DNA from: Alphaproteobacteria bacterium
GTDB taxonomy: Bacteria > Pseudomonadota > Alphaproteobacteria > Caulobacterales > Hyphomonadaceae
Assembly: GCA_018969425.1 (NCBI GenBank)
Contig: JAGWYJ010000007.1
Location: 62,001-126,000 of the forward strand
DNA length: 64,000 bases
Direction: 5' to 3'
A program made the translations under genes and the position numbers. Positions 34,380 through 43,275 of this stretch are shown here, one piece after another. Below the pieces are notes generated by a model. That model made no database searches, was not told the DNA's origin, and saw nothing but the letters and a program-made list of their open reading frames with translations. The first letter of the stretch is position 1; each line of letters begins with the position of its first letter.

Positions 34380-35533
34380 GATCCGCCTCTGCGATCAAAG
34401 CCTGCCCGGGGGATCCGCCGATAAGCTTCCCCCAGACGCCCCTCTGGAGCCATTGACTGGCCTCCTCCCGGCTCGGCTCGGTCGTGATGACGGAGCTCGC
34501 GCTCATGATAGGCGCCGGAGGATGTCGTCCCCGCCTGGCGGTCATGGATCGCAATCCTCGCCGCGATCTGTTCGGCGCGATCGCTGAAGACCGATCCGTT
34601 CTGGCTGCCGAACATGTCTCCGCGGGCAGGCTGAGAGACGCTTCTGCTGCGTGACCCTCCTGTGCGCAGACCGGCTGCAATGCCGCCGACGGCGCTGAGA
34701 CCGAACATCATGACGATGGCGAAGACCGCAATCACGAGACTGATCGTGATCACCACCCCCATATCAAACAATCTCATCTGTGCGTTTTCGGTCAGGATCT
34801 CGAGAAAGGGCTGCAGGATCATGATGAGGGACGCGCCGAAAACGGTCACCGCCATCGGCGCAATCGAAAAACTGAACGTCGCCCTGAGCCAGCCGTCGAA
34901 GAGGCCCCTCGTCGCGTCAAAGAGCAGGAAGCCGATGAACACCGGCCCGATTGCAAGAAGGAAGGCGAGAACGATCTTGGCTGCAACAATCACTCCCAGC
35001 GTCACCAGAAGCAGAGATATGGACGAAAGCCAGAGGAGGCCAGATCCCAGCATAGGTCCGCCTTGCAGGATGTTGGCTGTCGGACTCGCCATCTCCCCAT
35101 AAACCCCTGCCGCTGCGCTCATGTCGTCAAACGCGCGTTCGAGGCCCGCCATCACGTCGCCGTCGAATCCAGACCCCTGCATCTGAAGCGGCCGAAGAAG
35201 GGTTCGCATCAGGTCTGCCGGCCCCTCGAAAAGGAGGTTGAAGACAACGGTCTGATAGGCCGCCCAGCTGGTCAGGAAGGCCAGTATCAGGCCGATCTTG
35301 ACGGCCGTGAACGGTAGCTCGGTCACGCGCACGCCTCCGCGACCGAACAGAAGCTGGTATCCGAGCAGCGCAATATAAATGGTGAGAAGGCCTGTGAAGG
35401 CTGCCGAGAACCATGTGTCCGGACCGACCAGTTCGCGATAGCTGTCGTGAACGAGGACACGGATATGGCAGTCGACCGTATCGACGATGCCGCCGACCAT
35501 GCTCTCGCCGGACGGAGAGGGACAGATCGCCAT
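34376..35533 (-). CDS. virB6: Type IV secretion polytopic membrane protein VirB6/TrbL
   Basis: A 385-residue protein with about six transmembrane segments (for example FTGLLTIYIALLGYQLLFG, LLVTLGVIVAAKIVLAFLLA, IGPVFIGFLLFDATRGLFDG and VVITISLVIAVFAIVMMFG) and the VirB6/TrbL signature around GPVFIGFLLF. It contributes to the inner-membrane stalk or channel. The hydrophilic tail contains Arg/Gly/Ser-rich residues. The ATG overlaps the virB4 stop by one base (TGATG), so a virB5 gene, usually located between virB4 and virB6, is absent here. Confidence 0.92.
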   Translation of the reverse strand: MAICPSPSGESMVGGIVDTVDCHIRVLVHDSYRELVGPDTWFSAAFTGLLTIYIALLGYQLLFGRGGVRVTELPFTAVKIGLILAFLTSWAAYQTVVFNLLFEGPADLMRTLLRPLQMQGSGFDGDVMAGLERAFDDMSAAAGVYGEMASPTANILQGGPMLGSGLLWLSSISLLLVTLGVIVAAKIVLAFLLAIGPVFIGFLLFDATRGLFDGWLRATFSFSIAPMAVTVFGASLIMILQPFLEILTENAQMRLFDMGVVITISLVIAVFAIVMMFGLSAVGGIAAGLRTGGSRSRSVSQPARGDMFGSQNGSVFSDRAEQIAARIAIHDRQAGTTSSGAYHERELRHHDRAEPGGGQSMAPEGRLGEAYRRIPRAGFDRRGGS

Positions 35534-37917
35534 CAGCGCGCCTCCTCGAGCAGGCGTGGGAGCCAGGCTTCCGGATCGTCTCCCACTTCTGAGCGGATAC
35601 GATCAAGCAGCCTTACTGTTCGTTCGCGTCCGGATAGCACCGTCAAAACGTCTCGCTGCCCGTTCAGGTTGAGGCGCGCCACCACGCTCTCGGTTCCATG
35701 TCGGATAAGAAAGCATCGGGATGTGTCGGGAAGCGAGCGGATCAGGTCGAACTCGTGTGAGGACAGGCCGAAGCCCTGACGGTATTCACGTTCCTGAGCC
35801 TTCGGATTGGGAAGAAAGATCTGGGTCGCGGACTGCTCGATAACGGCGCTGGCGATCCGGCTCTCGAGAGCGTCTCCGGCGGATTGGGTGGCGAAGCCGA
35901 CAATCCCGTTACGCTTTCGGATCGTCTTCTCCCAGTCCCGGATGCGAGCGACGAAGACATCATCGTCCAGCGCCTTCCAGCCTTCATCGACGACAATGAT
36001 CGAGGGCTGGCCGTTCAGCCGTTCCTCGACACGATGAAACAGATACATCATAGCCGGCGTTCTGAGGACTGGGTCGTCTAGGAGATGGGTCATGTCGAAC
36101 CCGCAAATCCGGGCGTCCAGATCCATTCGGTCGACTTCGTTGTCGAACAGCCATGCGCGATCACCTTCGCCCAGCCAGGGCGACAGTCGCGAGGCGAGGT
36201 CTCCAGGCGTTGGCCGACGGCCTCCGAGGAAGAGCTCTCGGAAGTATCGCAGGCGACGGAATGAGATGTCCTGATCATAATTCGCGCTGACGGCGGAGGC
36301 GATCAGCGCAACATCCTCGGCAGTCAGAACTTCACCGTTGGAGGTCGTCAGCTTCGCCGTCCACTGCTGGAGAAAGCGACGATTGGAGGGCGTATCGGGC
36401 AGCTGGAGAGGATTGAACTGGGTGGCCACCCCGGGCCGAATGACCTCGTATTGCCCCCCCATCGCGCGAAGGAAGATATCTGCGCCCCTGTCCTTGTCGA
36501 AGAAGACGACCCTCGGGTCAAAGCGCTGAGCCTGGGCGAGTAGAAAGTTGAGGATTACGGTCTTGCCCGATCCTGACGGCCCGATGAGTAGAAAGTTACC
36601 CAGGTCCCCGGCGTGAAAATTGAAGTAGTATGGTGAGGCTGCGGTGGTCTCGAGAACGCATACTGCGCCTCCCCAGTGATTGCCCTCCGGGCGCCCGACA
36701 GGATGGTTATGAAGGCTCGCAAGGCTCGCGAAGTTGCTTGAGGAAAGCAGCGCCCTGCGGGGTATGAACGCTGCGTTGCCTGGAAACTGGGCCCAGTAGG
36801 ACGTCTCAAGGGCGATATCCTCCCGGACGCCGATGGCTCCTGCATCCGTAAGCGCTGCCTGAACATCTGCCGTCGCAGCGTCGAGGGCTGGAAAATCTGC
36901 GGCCTTGATCAGAACGGTGATGTGATGGTGGCCGAAGGCGGCTCGTCCGGCGGCAACGTCATCCTTGGCCTGGATAAGATCGCGCCGGAGCGAGAGCGCC
37001 TCATCGTCGGCAGCGCGCATGCGGCGGATCGACAGGTTGATGCGGTTGAGAGCGGCCTGTCGATCTACGAAACCGAAGCTCTGCGAGATAATCATCTCAT
37101 GAGGCGCCCGCATCAGCGCGTCGAGTTGTCCGGGGGCTGAGTGGGGCGGATACTCCCGGATCGAGACCACGGCGCCAAGTTGCGGGGCGCTTCGATCATT
37201 GCCGCCAAATTCCAGAGCGTCACGTCCGAAGCTGATCCGTCGATCGATAACGCTTCGTCCTGGGTCGCCGGCAGGCTGACGCACCGCTCGAAGCTCGCCG
37301 TCGGACAGGAATGCAAGAAACTCGAGCGGTTCCGAAAATCTCTCTCGCCCCGACTCGTAGGCGCTGAGAAGCCGAGGACCGTAGGAGGCGAGGCTGGCGA
37401 TCAGATTGTCGCGGGCGGCGTCGAGGTCGCGTCGGTCGCGGGCGCGTCCCACCGCGTCCCAGCTCTGATTCTGTCCAAAACCAAGGGACCTCCCCCTCGC
37501 GAGGCCGGGACGCCTTGCAAGCGTAATGAAGAGATCATTGACGAACAGCCGCCGGTCTTGAAGGCGTGCGCGCCAGATCTCATCCAGGCGTCGGGCGAAG
37601 GGGTTCAGAAAGCCCCCGGGCGTTTCAGGTTTCACAAGGTGACGTATCAGATAGGCGCCGATCTCAAGGCGCGACGAAGCAAGACTTCGCAGAAGCGTGT
37701 CGCGAATAGACTTGCGATAATTGAGGTCCTGTGTGTCAGCGGTCTCGAAGGCGAAGCCGGACAGATGAATGATTTGGATCTGCTGTCCGTCGCGCGTTTC
37801 AAGGGTCGCGTCATCTATGAGGCGCGCATAAGGGAGCATGTCTCTTGCCAGGCGCTCGCGCCGGAGAAAGCGGCCGGTCGTCTCGCGACCCTGACGGGGC
37901 AGGTTCCGGCCTGTCAT
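35533..37917 (-). CDS. virB4: Type IV secretion ATPase VirB4
   Basis: A 794-residue ATPase, the largest T4SS component. It has an N-terminal CagE/TrbE/VirB4 domain, Walker A GPSGSGKT near residue 445 (LLIGPSGSGKTVILNFLLAQ region), and Walker B SIIVVDEGWKAL near 638. Downstream sit the motifs RKRNGIVGFATQSAGDAL and QIFLPNPKA typical of VirB4. It powers pilus biogenesis and translocation. It overlaps virB3 by 4 bases and virB6 by 1 base. Length matches VirB4 of Agrobacterium (789), so it appears intact. Confidence 0.96.
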   Translation of the reverse strand: MTGRNLPRQGRETTGRFLRRERLARDMLPYARLIDDATLETRDGQQIQIIHLSGFAFETADTQDLNYRKSIRDTLLRSLASSRLEIGAYLIRHLVKPETPGGFLNPFARRLDEIWRARLQDRRLFVNDLFITLARRPGLARGRSLGFGQNQSWDAVGRARDRRDLDAARDNLIASLASYGPRLLSAYESGRERFSEPLEFLAFLSDGELRAVRQPAGDPGRSVIDRRISFGRDALEFGGNDRSAPQLGAVVSIREYPPHSAPGQLDALMRAPHEMIISQSFGFVDRQAALNRINLSIRRMRAADDEALSLRRDLIQAKDDVAAGRAAFGHHHITVLIKAADFPALDAATADVQAALTDAGAIGVREDIALETSYWAQFPGNAAFIPRRALLSSSNFASLASLHNHPVGRPEGNHWGGAVCVLETTAASPYYFNFHAGDLGNFLLIGPSGSGKTVILNFLLAQAQRFDPRVVFFDKDRGADIFLRAMGGQYEVIRPGVATQFNPLQLPDTPSNRRFLQQWTAKLTTSNGEVLTAEDVALIASAVSANYDQDISFRRLRYFRELFLGGRRPTPGDLASRLSPWLGEGDRAWLFDNEVDRMDLDARICGFDMTHLLDDPVLRTPAMMYLFHRVEERLNGQPSIIVVDEGWKALDDDVFVARIRDWEKTIRKRNGIVGFATQSAGDALESRIASAVIEQSATQIFLPNPKAQEREYRQGFGLSSHEFDLIRSLPDTSRCFLIRHGTESVVARLNLNGQRDVLTVLSGRERTVRLLDRIRSEVGDDPEAWLPRLLEEAR

Positions 37918-38198
37918 GGAGCGTAGGAGTTACAGCGCCAGTGACGATAGTTGGGGACCCTCGGGCAGCGGCTCACCTTGAGAATCCAAAGGTCGAGAAA
38001 TCGAGGCTCTCGCAATGACATGACATAGCCCGCTGCATGGAGCGCCAGGGCGGCGAGGATCGCCCAGAAGGACTTAGTGATAAGGAAGATTTCGGTGGTC
38101 GCAACCAGATTGAGGACGAAGAAGGAATAGCTCACGCCCGCGAACATCTGGGGCCGCGTCAGCGCTGAAAATACGATGTCTCGCTCAAGGCTCGCCAT
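37914..38198 (-). CDS. virB3: Type IV secretion inner-membrane protein VirB3
   Basis: A 94-residue membrane protein with two adjacent hydrophobic helices (YSFFVLNLVATTEIFLI and FWAILAALALHAAGYVM). The VirB3 signature pattern is present: an N-terminal FSALTRPQMFAGV segment and a C-terminal RCPRVPN...RHWRCNSYAP-like ending. It assists pilin insertion and associates with VirB4, with which its gene overlaps by 4 bases. A 3-base gap separates it from virB2. Confidence 0.9.
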   Translation of the reverse strand: MASLERDIVFSALTRPQMFAGVSYSFFVLNLVATTEIFLITKSFWAILAALALHAAGYVMSLREPRFLDLWILKVSRCPRVPNYRHWRCNSYAP

Positions 38199-38201
38199 GG
38201 G

Positions 38202-38516
38202 TCATCCGGCGAGACGTGCGGCTGACTGAATGCCCGCCACGATTGCAGCGGCGCCGAACAGGATGAAACAGCCCAGAATAACCGTGATGGCGTGGCGCCA
38301 GTTCATCCTCCCTGTCAGCATCATGAATCCGACGATCGCGACCGCAACGACCGCTACCGCCGTCGCCACGTTTCCCAGAAGAGTTCCCTGAACCCAGTTG
38401 ACGGCTGCGAGGATCGGGCCCGACCCTCGGGGATCGGACGCGGATTGCGCATGAGCGCTAAGGGATGAAATCAGACTTAAGAGGCCGGCGCCGGCGAAGA
38501 GTCTGTTTCGCTTCAT
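38202..38516 (-). CDS. virB2: Type IV secretion pilin VirB2
   Basis: A 104-residue prepilin with signal peptide (LFAGAGLLSLISSLSAHAQS) and two hydrophobic helices separated by a short basic loop (TAVAVVAVAIVGFMML, GRMNWRH, AITVILGCFILFGAAAIVAG), the layout of VirB2/TrbC pilins. It would form the T-pilus or cell-surface extension. Its ATG overlaps the virB1 stop by 4 bases. Confidence 0.9.
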   Translation of the reverse strand: MKRNRLFAGAGLLSLISSLSAHAQSASDPRGSGPILAAVNWVQGTLLGNVATAVAVVAVAIVGFMMLTGRMNWRHAITVILGCFILFGAAAIVAGIQSAARLAG

Positions 38517-39106
38517 GGGTGTGTCTCCGATGCGCTGATTTCGGCTAGATATGACATGACCTGTGAAACATACTCCTGCGTCTCACGGAAGGGCGGAACG
38601 CCTCCGTGGCGAATGACCGCCTCGGGTCCTGCATTATACGCCGCTAGCGCAAGCTCGACATTATCGTCGAACAGCTCGAGCATGCGTCTGAGGTACTGAG
38701 CTCCGCCTGAGGCGTTCTGGACGGGATCAGCGGGATCAACACCAAGGTCCTGCGCGGTTCCGGGCATCAGCTGCATGAGACCTATCGCGCCCTTGGGCGA
38801 GCGGGCGCCGGGGTTGAAGCGGGATTCCACATAACTGACGGCCTCAAGCAGGCGTGTTGACAACTCCGCTTCGCGTCCTGCCGTTTCCAGAAGCGGGATC
38901 AAGCTTGCCGGGGGCGCCGCTGGTCCGGCGCGGCCGGATTTTGTTTCAGGAGGGGGCGACTGGGGGCGGATGGGGGCGCTGGTGACGACGACGCCCTGGG
39001 CGCCCACCTCCATGACCTGCCCAAAGCTCGTCGGGGCCAAGGCCGCGCCAAGCGCGCCGAGGACTATAAGACGAAGCGAGGCGGGGAGAGCTTGAAGCAT
39101 TGTCAT
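38513..39106 (-). CDS. virB1: Lytic transglycosylase VirB1
   Basis: A 197-residue exported muramidase. The SLT domain is clear: LLEAVSYVESRFNPGARSPK (catalytic Glu in VES), GAIGLMQLMPGTAQDLGV, and ALAAYNAGPEAV. It opens peptidoglycan for T4SS assembly and is the first gene of the operon. An N-terminal signal (LRLIVLGALGAALAPTSFG) follows ATG 39106, with AGGGA 5 bases upstream; the longer reading to 39208 lacks support. It is divergent from the nitronate monooxygenase across 163 bp, which must contain the virB promoter. Confidence 0.92.
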   Translation of the reverse strand: MTMLQALPASLRLIVLGALGAALAPTSFGQVMEVGAQGVVVTSAPIRPQSPPPETKSGRAGPAAPPASLIPLLETAGREAELSTRLLEAVSYVESRFNPGARSPKGAIGLMQLMPGTAQDLGVDPADPVQNASGGAQYLRRMLELFDDNVELALAAYNAGPEAVIRHGGVPPFRETQEYVSQVMSYLAEISASETHP

Positions 39107-39269
39107 CCGGGTCCCTGAGGATCCGAGGCTAGTTTGGAAGAGGCCTGAAGTCGAGTTGGGGACGGTCAGAATCAAACGCGGCATTGCCAACCGCGAGGTC
39201 TCGATCAAAACTGCCGATCAAACCGCGGATCAGGATGTCTGGGGCGCGCAGGACAGGAAGGTTTTGGCT

Positions 39270-40247
39270 ATGAAGACGAGAATTACGGAGCTTTTCGGGA
39301 TCGAGCACCCCATCATCCAGGGCGGCATGCATTATGTCGGTTTCGCGGAAATGGCTGCGGCCGTCTCGAACGCCGGGGGGCTCGGAATCATCACTGCCCT
39401 GACCCAGCGCACCCCCGATCTCCTCGCTCGTGAGATCGCCCGCTGCCGCGAAATGACGGACAAGCCGATCGGGGTCAATCTGACCTTTCTGCCTTCGGTC
39501 ACCCCTCCCGATTATCCCGGCTATGTCCGGGCCATTATCGAGGGCGGAGTTAGGATCGTGGAGACGGCGGGAAATAACCCGGCGAAGTGGCTTCCCGTCC
39601 TCAAGGAGAATGGCGTCAAGGTGATCCACAAATGCACTTCGGTGCGGCATTCGCTCAAGGCAGAGGCCATTGGCTGCGATGCAGTCAGCGTGGATGGTTT
39701 TGAATGTGGCGGACACCCGGGAGAAGATGACGTTCCGAACTTCATTCTGCTTCCGAGAGCAGCTGAAGAGCTGAAGATCCCGTTTGTGGCGTCCGGCGGT
39801 ATGGCCGACGGTCGCTCTCTTGTGGCTGCGCTCTCCCTCGGGGCGGAGGGCATGAATATGGGAACCCGTTTTATCGCGACCCGGGAAGCGCCAGTGCATG
39901 AAAACGTTAAGCAGGCGATCGTCGCCGCTAGCGAGCTGGATACGCGTCTGGTCATGCGCCCGTTGAGAAACACCGAGCGCGTGCTGAACAATCCTGCGGT
40001 TGAGCGTCTCCTGGAGAAGGAAAAGGCTCTTGGGGCGAACCTCAAGTTCGAGGATATCGCGGGTGAGGTTGCGGGCGTCTACCCGCGGATCATGACGGAA
40101 GGAGATATGGACGCCGGAGCCTGGAGTTGCGGTATGGTGGCCGGGCTGATCCATGACATTCCGACGTGCAAGGAGCTGATCGACGGCATCATGCGGGACG
40201 CAGAGGCGATCATCGCCCGCCGGCTTCAGGGATTTCTTGCAGCCTGA
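39270..40247 (+). CDS. Nitronate monooxygenase (2-nitropropane dioxygenase family)
   Basis: A 325-residue TIM-barrel FMN enzyme with MKTRITELFGIEHPIIQGGM, AAAVSNAGGLGIITAL, HKCTSVRHSLKAEAIGCDAV, GFECGGHPGEDD, PFVASGGMADGRSLVAALSLGA and MGTRFIATREAP. These are the signature segments of class I-like nitronate monooxygenases, related to FabK enoyl reductases. It would oxidise alkyl nitronates such as propionate-3-nitronate, or act as a flavin reductase. AGGAAG lies 9 bases before the ATG. The last 38 bases overlap the 3' end of the converging LOG-family gene. Confidence 0.9.
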   Translation: MKTRITELFGIEHPIIQGGMHYVGFAEMAAAVSNAGGLGIITALTQRTPDLLAREIARCREMTDKPIGVNLTFLPSVTPPDYPGYVRAIIEGGVRIVETAGNNPAKWLPVLKENGVKVIHKCTSVRHSLKAEAIGCDAVSVDGFECGGHPGEDDVPNFILLPRAAEELKIPFVASGGMADGRSLVAALSLGAEGMNMGTRFIATREAPVHENVKQAIVAASELDTRLVMRPLRNTERVLNNPAVERLLEKEKALGANLKFEDIAGEVAGVYPRIMTEGDMDAGAWSCGMVAGLIHDIPTCKELIDGIMRDAEAIIARRLQGFLAA

Positions 40248-41046
40248 TGCGCGCCTCGGGAGACAGCCGGTTGAGAACGCCCTTCTCGGTCAGCTGTCTC
40301 CACAGGTCCTCGGCGCTGTCGGCGTATGAGATCAGATCCAGATCCGAGGGATCGACCATTCCCATGCGGGACATCGCTTCGAAATTGATGATCGAGCTCC
40401 AGTAGGACCGGTCAAAAAGAGCGATCGGAATGGGAGGCGCCTTCCCGGTCTGTCTCAAGGTCAGAATCTCGAAGAGCTCGTCCAGGGTTCCAAACCCGCC
40501 GGGAAAAACCACAAGCGCATTGGCCCTCATCGCCAGGTGCATTTTTCGCATGGCGAAATAGTGAAAGCGGAACGTAAGTTCGGGCGTCGAATAGGCGTTG
40601 GGCTCCTGTTCGTGGGGCAGAGTGATATTGAAGCCGATTGAGGGCGCCCCCGCCTCGTGCGCCCCGCGATTAGCCGCTTCCATGATCCCGGGGCCTCCGC
40701 CAGTAGCGATGACGTTATCCCGATAGGATCCGTTCGAGTGAAGCGCGCCGCCCTTTCTGGAGGCCAGATTTGCGAATTTTCTGGCCTCGGCATACCATCG
40801 CCCCTGGGGGGCGGGTGATGTATTCCGCGCTCGCGCGCTTCCGAAGACGACGATAGTCGAACGAACGCCCCAATCCCTGAGGGCGTTCTCGGCCTTCGCA
40901 TATTCGAGAAGAAATCGTACGCCCCGCATTGAGTCGTCGAGCAGGAAATCCTGATCTAGCGCCGCCAGACGGAAAGACGGGGAGGTCATCTGAGCGGCGT
41001 TCGAGGCCGCTGCGTCAGGAACGGGAGCGTCCGGGGACGATGTCAT
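40210..41046 (-). CDS. LOG-family protein (TIGR00730-type Rossmann fold)
   Basis: A 278-residue protein with the LOG motif VVFPGGFGTLDELFEILTL (PGGxGTxxE), ATGGGPGIMEAANRGAHEAG and a preceding VVFGSARA strand. The family includes cytokinin-riboside-phosphate phosphoribohydrolases and nucleotide 5'-monophosphate nucleosidases, often mislabelled lysine decarboxylases. This longer form with about 60 extra N-terminal residues is common in proteobacteria and probably hydrolyses nucleoside monophosphates. ATG 41046 with AAGGA 10 bases upstream is chosen. The longer reading to 41454 would cross the DUF2306 gene on the same strand and is rejected. Confidence 0.88.
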   Translation of the reverse strand: MTSSPDAPVPDAAASNAAQMTSPSFRLAALDQDFLLDDSMRGVRFLLEYAKAENALRDWGVRSTIVVFGSARARNTSPAPQGRWYAEARKFANLASRKGGALHSNGSYRDNVIATGGGPGIMEAANRGAHEAGAPSIGFNITLPHEQEPNAYSTPELTFRFHYFAMRKMHLAMRANALVVFPGGFGTLDELFEILTLRQTGKAPPIPIALFDRSYWSSIINFEAMSRMGMVDPSDLDLISYADSAEDLWRQLTEKGVLNRLSPEARIRLQEIPEAGGR

Positions 41047-41135
41047 CGGCGATAGGTCCTTGCAATAAGTCCGGATGGGCATGGTCTCTGGCGACCTGGA
41101 GGGTTGCGCGTATCTCGGCCGTCCCGACGAGGCGA

Positions 41136-41966
41136 TCACGTGAAGCGAAGTATTCCGGGCGCCCAGATGTGAAGGCTGAAGAACCAGGTCGCAAGGGCCA
41201 GATAGCCTGCAGCCGTAATAAGTGCGGCGGAGGCGAGCCACCGGGTTGAGGAGCCGGCCCTGGGTCGGACAGCCCGAATGAACGCCTCTGCGACAATGAG
41301 GTTCGGGATGTAAAAGAAAAAGTCCATGATCACGTCGAACCAGCCCTGAAAGTCTTCCGTATGGCCGACGCCGCCAGCGACGATCGCCCAGAATCCGTAC
41401 TCCATACGGTAGAGCCAGGAGCCGATTGCTAAGGCGAACAGGCGGATCGCCCACGCCCTGTGGCGTTCAAGGTCGCGGGCCATTGCAAAGCGGGCCGTCT
41501 GGACGGCTGACAGGGCCATGAGCGCCCCATAGAGTGCGAACCCGATCGACATGGCGGGGCCTCCGACGGTGCCGCGTATCGCGATGAAGGTCAGCCCCCC
41601 GAGGCCTGCGGTCAGGGCGCAGAGCGCATAGACCCTACCCATCCACCTATGGACGGAGGGTGCGAGCCGGCGGACAGGCGCGAGAAGCTGGACAGGTCCA
41701 AGAACCAGAAGCACTCCGCCAGCGGCGAAATGGGCCCCGATCCCGATCGAAGCCGCGGGCGTCTCGCGTTCAAACAGGCGAGGCAGGGTTTCGTTCCACG
41801 CCTCGGGCTGGCCGGCCTGCAATGCGCCGCCGTAGAACGCCAGAATATAGACCCCGAAGAGGATTGAACTCACCCAAACGACCGCTGTCAGGAGGCCTGC
41901 GGACAGGCTGAGAATTCGGGCGCTCAGCGCGTCGCTTGCAGGCGACGCCGTATTAGACACGTTCAT
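41136..41966 (-). CDS. DUF2306 membrane protein
   Basis: A 276-residue protein with about seven transmembrane helices (LLTAVVWVSSILFGVYIL, HFAAGGVLLVLGPVQLL, VYALCALTAGLGGLTFIAI, AMSIGFALYGALMALSAVQ and others). It carries the DUF2306 histidine motifs VHRWMGRVYALC and RHRAWAIRLFALAIG, which may be heme or metal ligands by analogy to related membrane families. Function is unknown. The ATG at 41966 follows a strong GGGAGGG. The next gene, LOG, starts 89 bases after its stop. Confidence 0.82.
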   Translation of the reverse strand: MNVSNTASPASDALSARILSLSAGLLTAVVWVSSILFGVYILAFYGGALQAGQPEAWNETLPRLFERETPAASIGIGAHFAAGGVLLVLGPVQLLAPVRRLAPSVHRWMGRVYALCALTAGLGGLTFIAIRGTVGGPAMSIGFALYGALMALSAVQTARFAMARDLERHRAWAIRLFALAIGSWLYRMEYGFWAIVAGGVGHTEDFQGWFDVIMDFFFYIPNLIVAEAFIRAVRPRAGSSTRWLASAALITAAGYLALATWFFSLHIWAPGILRFT

Positions 41967-42148
41967 GAGTCCCTCCCATGGGTGGGGCCGGAAGCGCCCA
42001 TTCCGAAATCCTTCCCATCCTGTCCCTGCGTCAAGGCGGCGGTCAACGTCCATCCGATCTCCCGACCGGATGGTTTTCTGGGGGCGGGCTCTTTCCTCGC
42101 CTGACGTGTGCGTTAAGGTGCGCGTGTCATTCCTGAGGGAGGTCCGAC

Positions 42149-43264
42149 GTGAATTTCGATTTTTCCGACGAGCAGAAGCAGCTCAAGGAGCAGGCTCGTC
42201 GTTTCCTGGCTGACCGGTCTGACCGGGGCGTGGTTCGATCGGTTCTAAACGACGCGGGAAAGTCCTTCGACCAGGATCTCTGGAAGGCGGTGGCCGAAAT
42301 GGGATGGTTAGGTGCGGCCATTCCCGAGGAGTTCGGCGGCCTAGGCCTTGGGAAGCTTGAGCTCTGTGTGCTGGCGGAGGAGATGGGGCGCGCTCTGGCG
42401 CCGATTCCGTTCTCAAGCACAGCTTACTTTTTCACCGAGGCGCTGCTCAAGGCGGGATCTCAGACCCAGAAGGGCGAGGTGCTTCCGAAGGTTGCGGAAG
42501 GCGGTGTGATTGGCGCTTTTGCGATATCGGAAGGACCGGGGGCGCCATCTCCGGGGTCGATCCAGACAGTATTTGACGGGGCGGCCCTGACAGGGGTGAA
42601 GATCCCCGTTACTGACGGCGATATCGCCAGCCACGCTGTGGTTCTGGCCCGTGAGGGTCAGTCTCTCAGCCTCGTGCTTGTCGATCTTCGACAGGAGGGG
42701 GTCTCTCGTGACACCCTGACCACGCTCGATCCGACCCGAGGGCACGCGCGGTTGACCTTCCGCGGGGCCAAGGCCGAGCGCCTCGGCGCCGCTGGCGAAG
42801 GATGGGATCTTGCCGAAGCGGTGCTGGACCGGGCGGCTGTTCTGATCGCCTTTGAACAGGTCGGGGGGGCGCAGGCCTGTCTCGACATGGCGGTGGACTA
42901 CGCCAAGGGTCGGTACGCATTCTCTCGTCAGATCGCCTCCTTCCAGGCCATCAAGCACAAGTTGGCGGACATGTATGTCGCCATCGAGGTCGCCCGCTCG
43001 AATACCTATTACGGGGCCTGGGCTCTCTCGACAGACGCCTCCGAGCTCCCGCTCGCAGCCGCCGCCGCGCGCGTCGCCGCCTGCGACGCGTATTATCTGG
43101 CCGCCAAGGAGAACATCCAGACCCATGGGGGTATGGGCTTCACCTGGGAGGTGGACTGTCATCTCTTCTACCGTCGGGCGAAGCTTCTTTCGGTCCAGGC
43201 CGGCGCGCCTGGCGTATGGAAGGAGAAGCTCGTCCGACGCCTTGAAACCAAGAATGCGGCCTGA
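42149..43264 (+). CDS. Acyl-CoA dehydrogenase, probable subunit of a heteromeric enzyme
   Basis: A 371-residue protein of the acyl-CoA dehydrogenase fold: MNFDFSDEQKQLKEQARRFL, LGAAIPEEFGGLGLG, AFAISEGPGAPSPG (in place of TEPxxGSD), YAFSRQIASFQAIKHKLADM and IQTHGGMGFTWEVDCHLFYR. The C-terminal Glu-Gly-Thr region is replaced by AGAPGVWKEKL, so there is no glutamate at the classical base position. It is followed 11 bases later by another dehydrogenase with the complementary type of C-terminus. Tandem pairs like this form alpha2beta2 enzymes in steroid side-chain degradation (FadE/ChsE type). GAGGGAGG precedes the GTG start. Confidence 0.85.
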   Translation: MNFDFSDEQKQLKEQARRFLADRSDRGVVRSVLNDAGKSFDQDLWKAVAEMGWLGAAIPEEFGGLGLGKLELCVLAEEMGRALAPIPFSSTAYFFTEALLKAGSQTQKGEVLPKVAEGGVIGAFAISEGPGAPSPGSIQTVFDGAALTGVKIPVTDGDIASHAVVLAREGQSLSLVLVDLRQEGVSRDTLTTLDPTRGHARLTFRGAKAERLGAAGEGWDLAEAVLDRAAVLIAFEQVGGAQACLDMAVDYAKGRYAFSRQIASFQAIKHKLADMYVAIEVARSNTYYGAWALSTDASELPLAAAAARVAACDAYYLAAKENIQTHGGMGFTWEVDCHLFYRRAKLLSVQAGAPGVWKEKLVRRLETKNAA

Positions 43265-43275
43265 AGGAGACCCTC

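Noticed and set aside
39171-39222. Three ATCAAA repeats upstream of virB1
   Set aside because: Spacing is irregular (33 and 13 bp) and the motif is too short to separate from chance.
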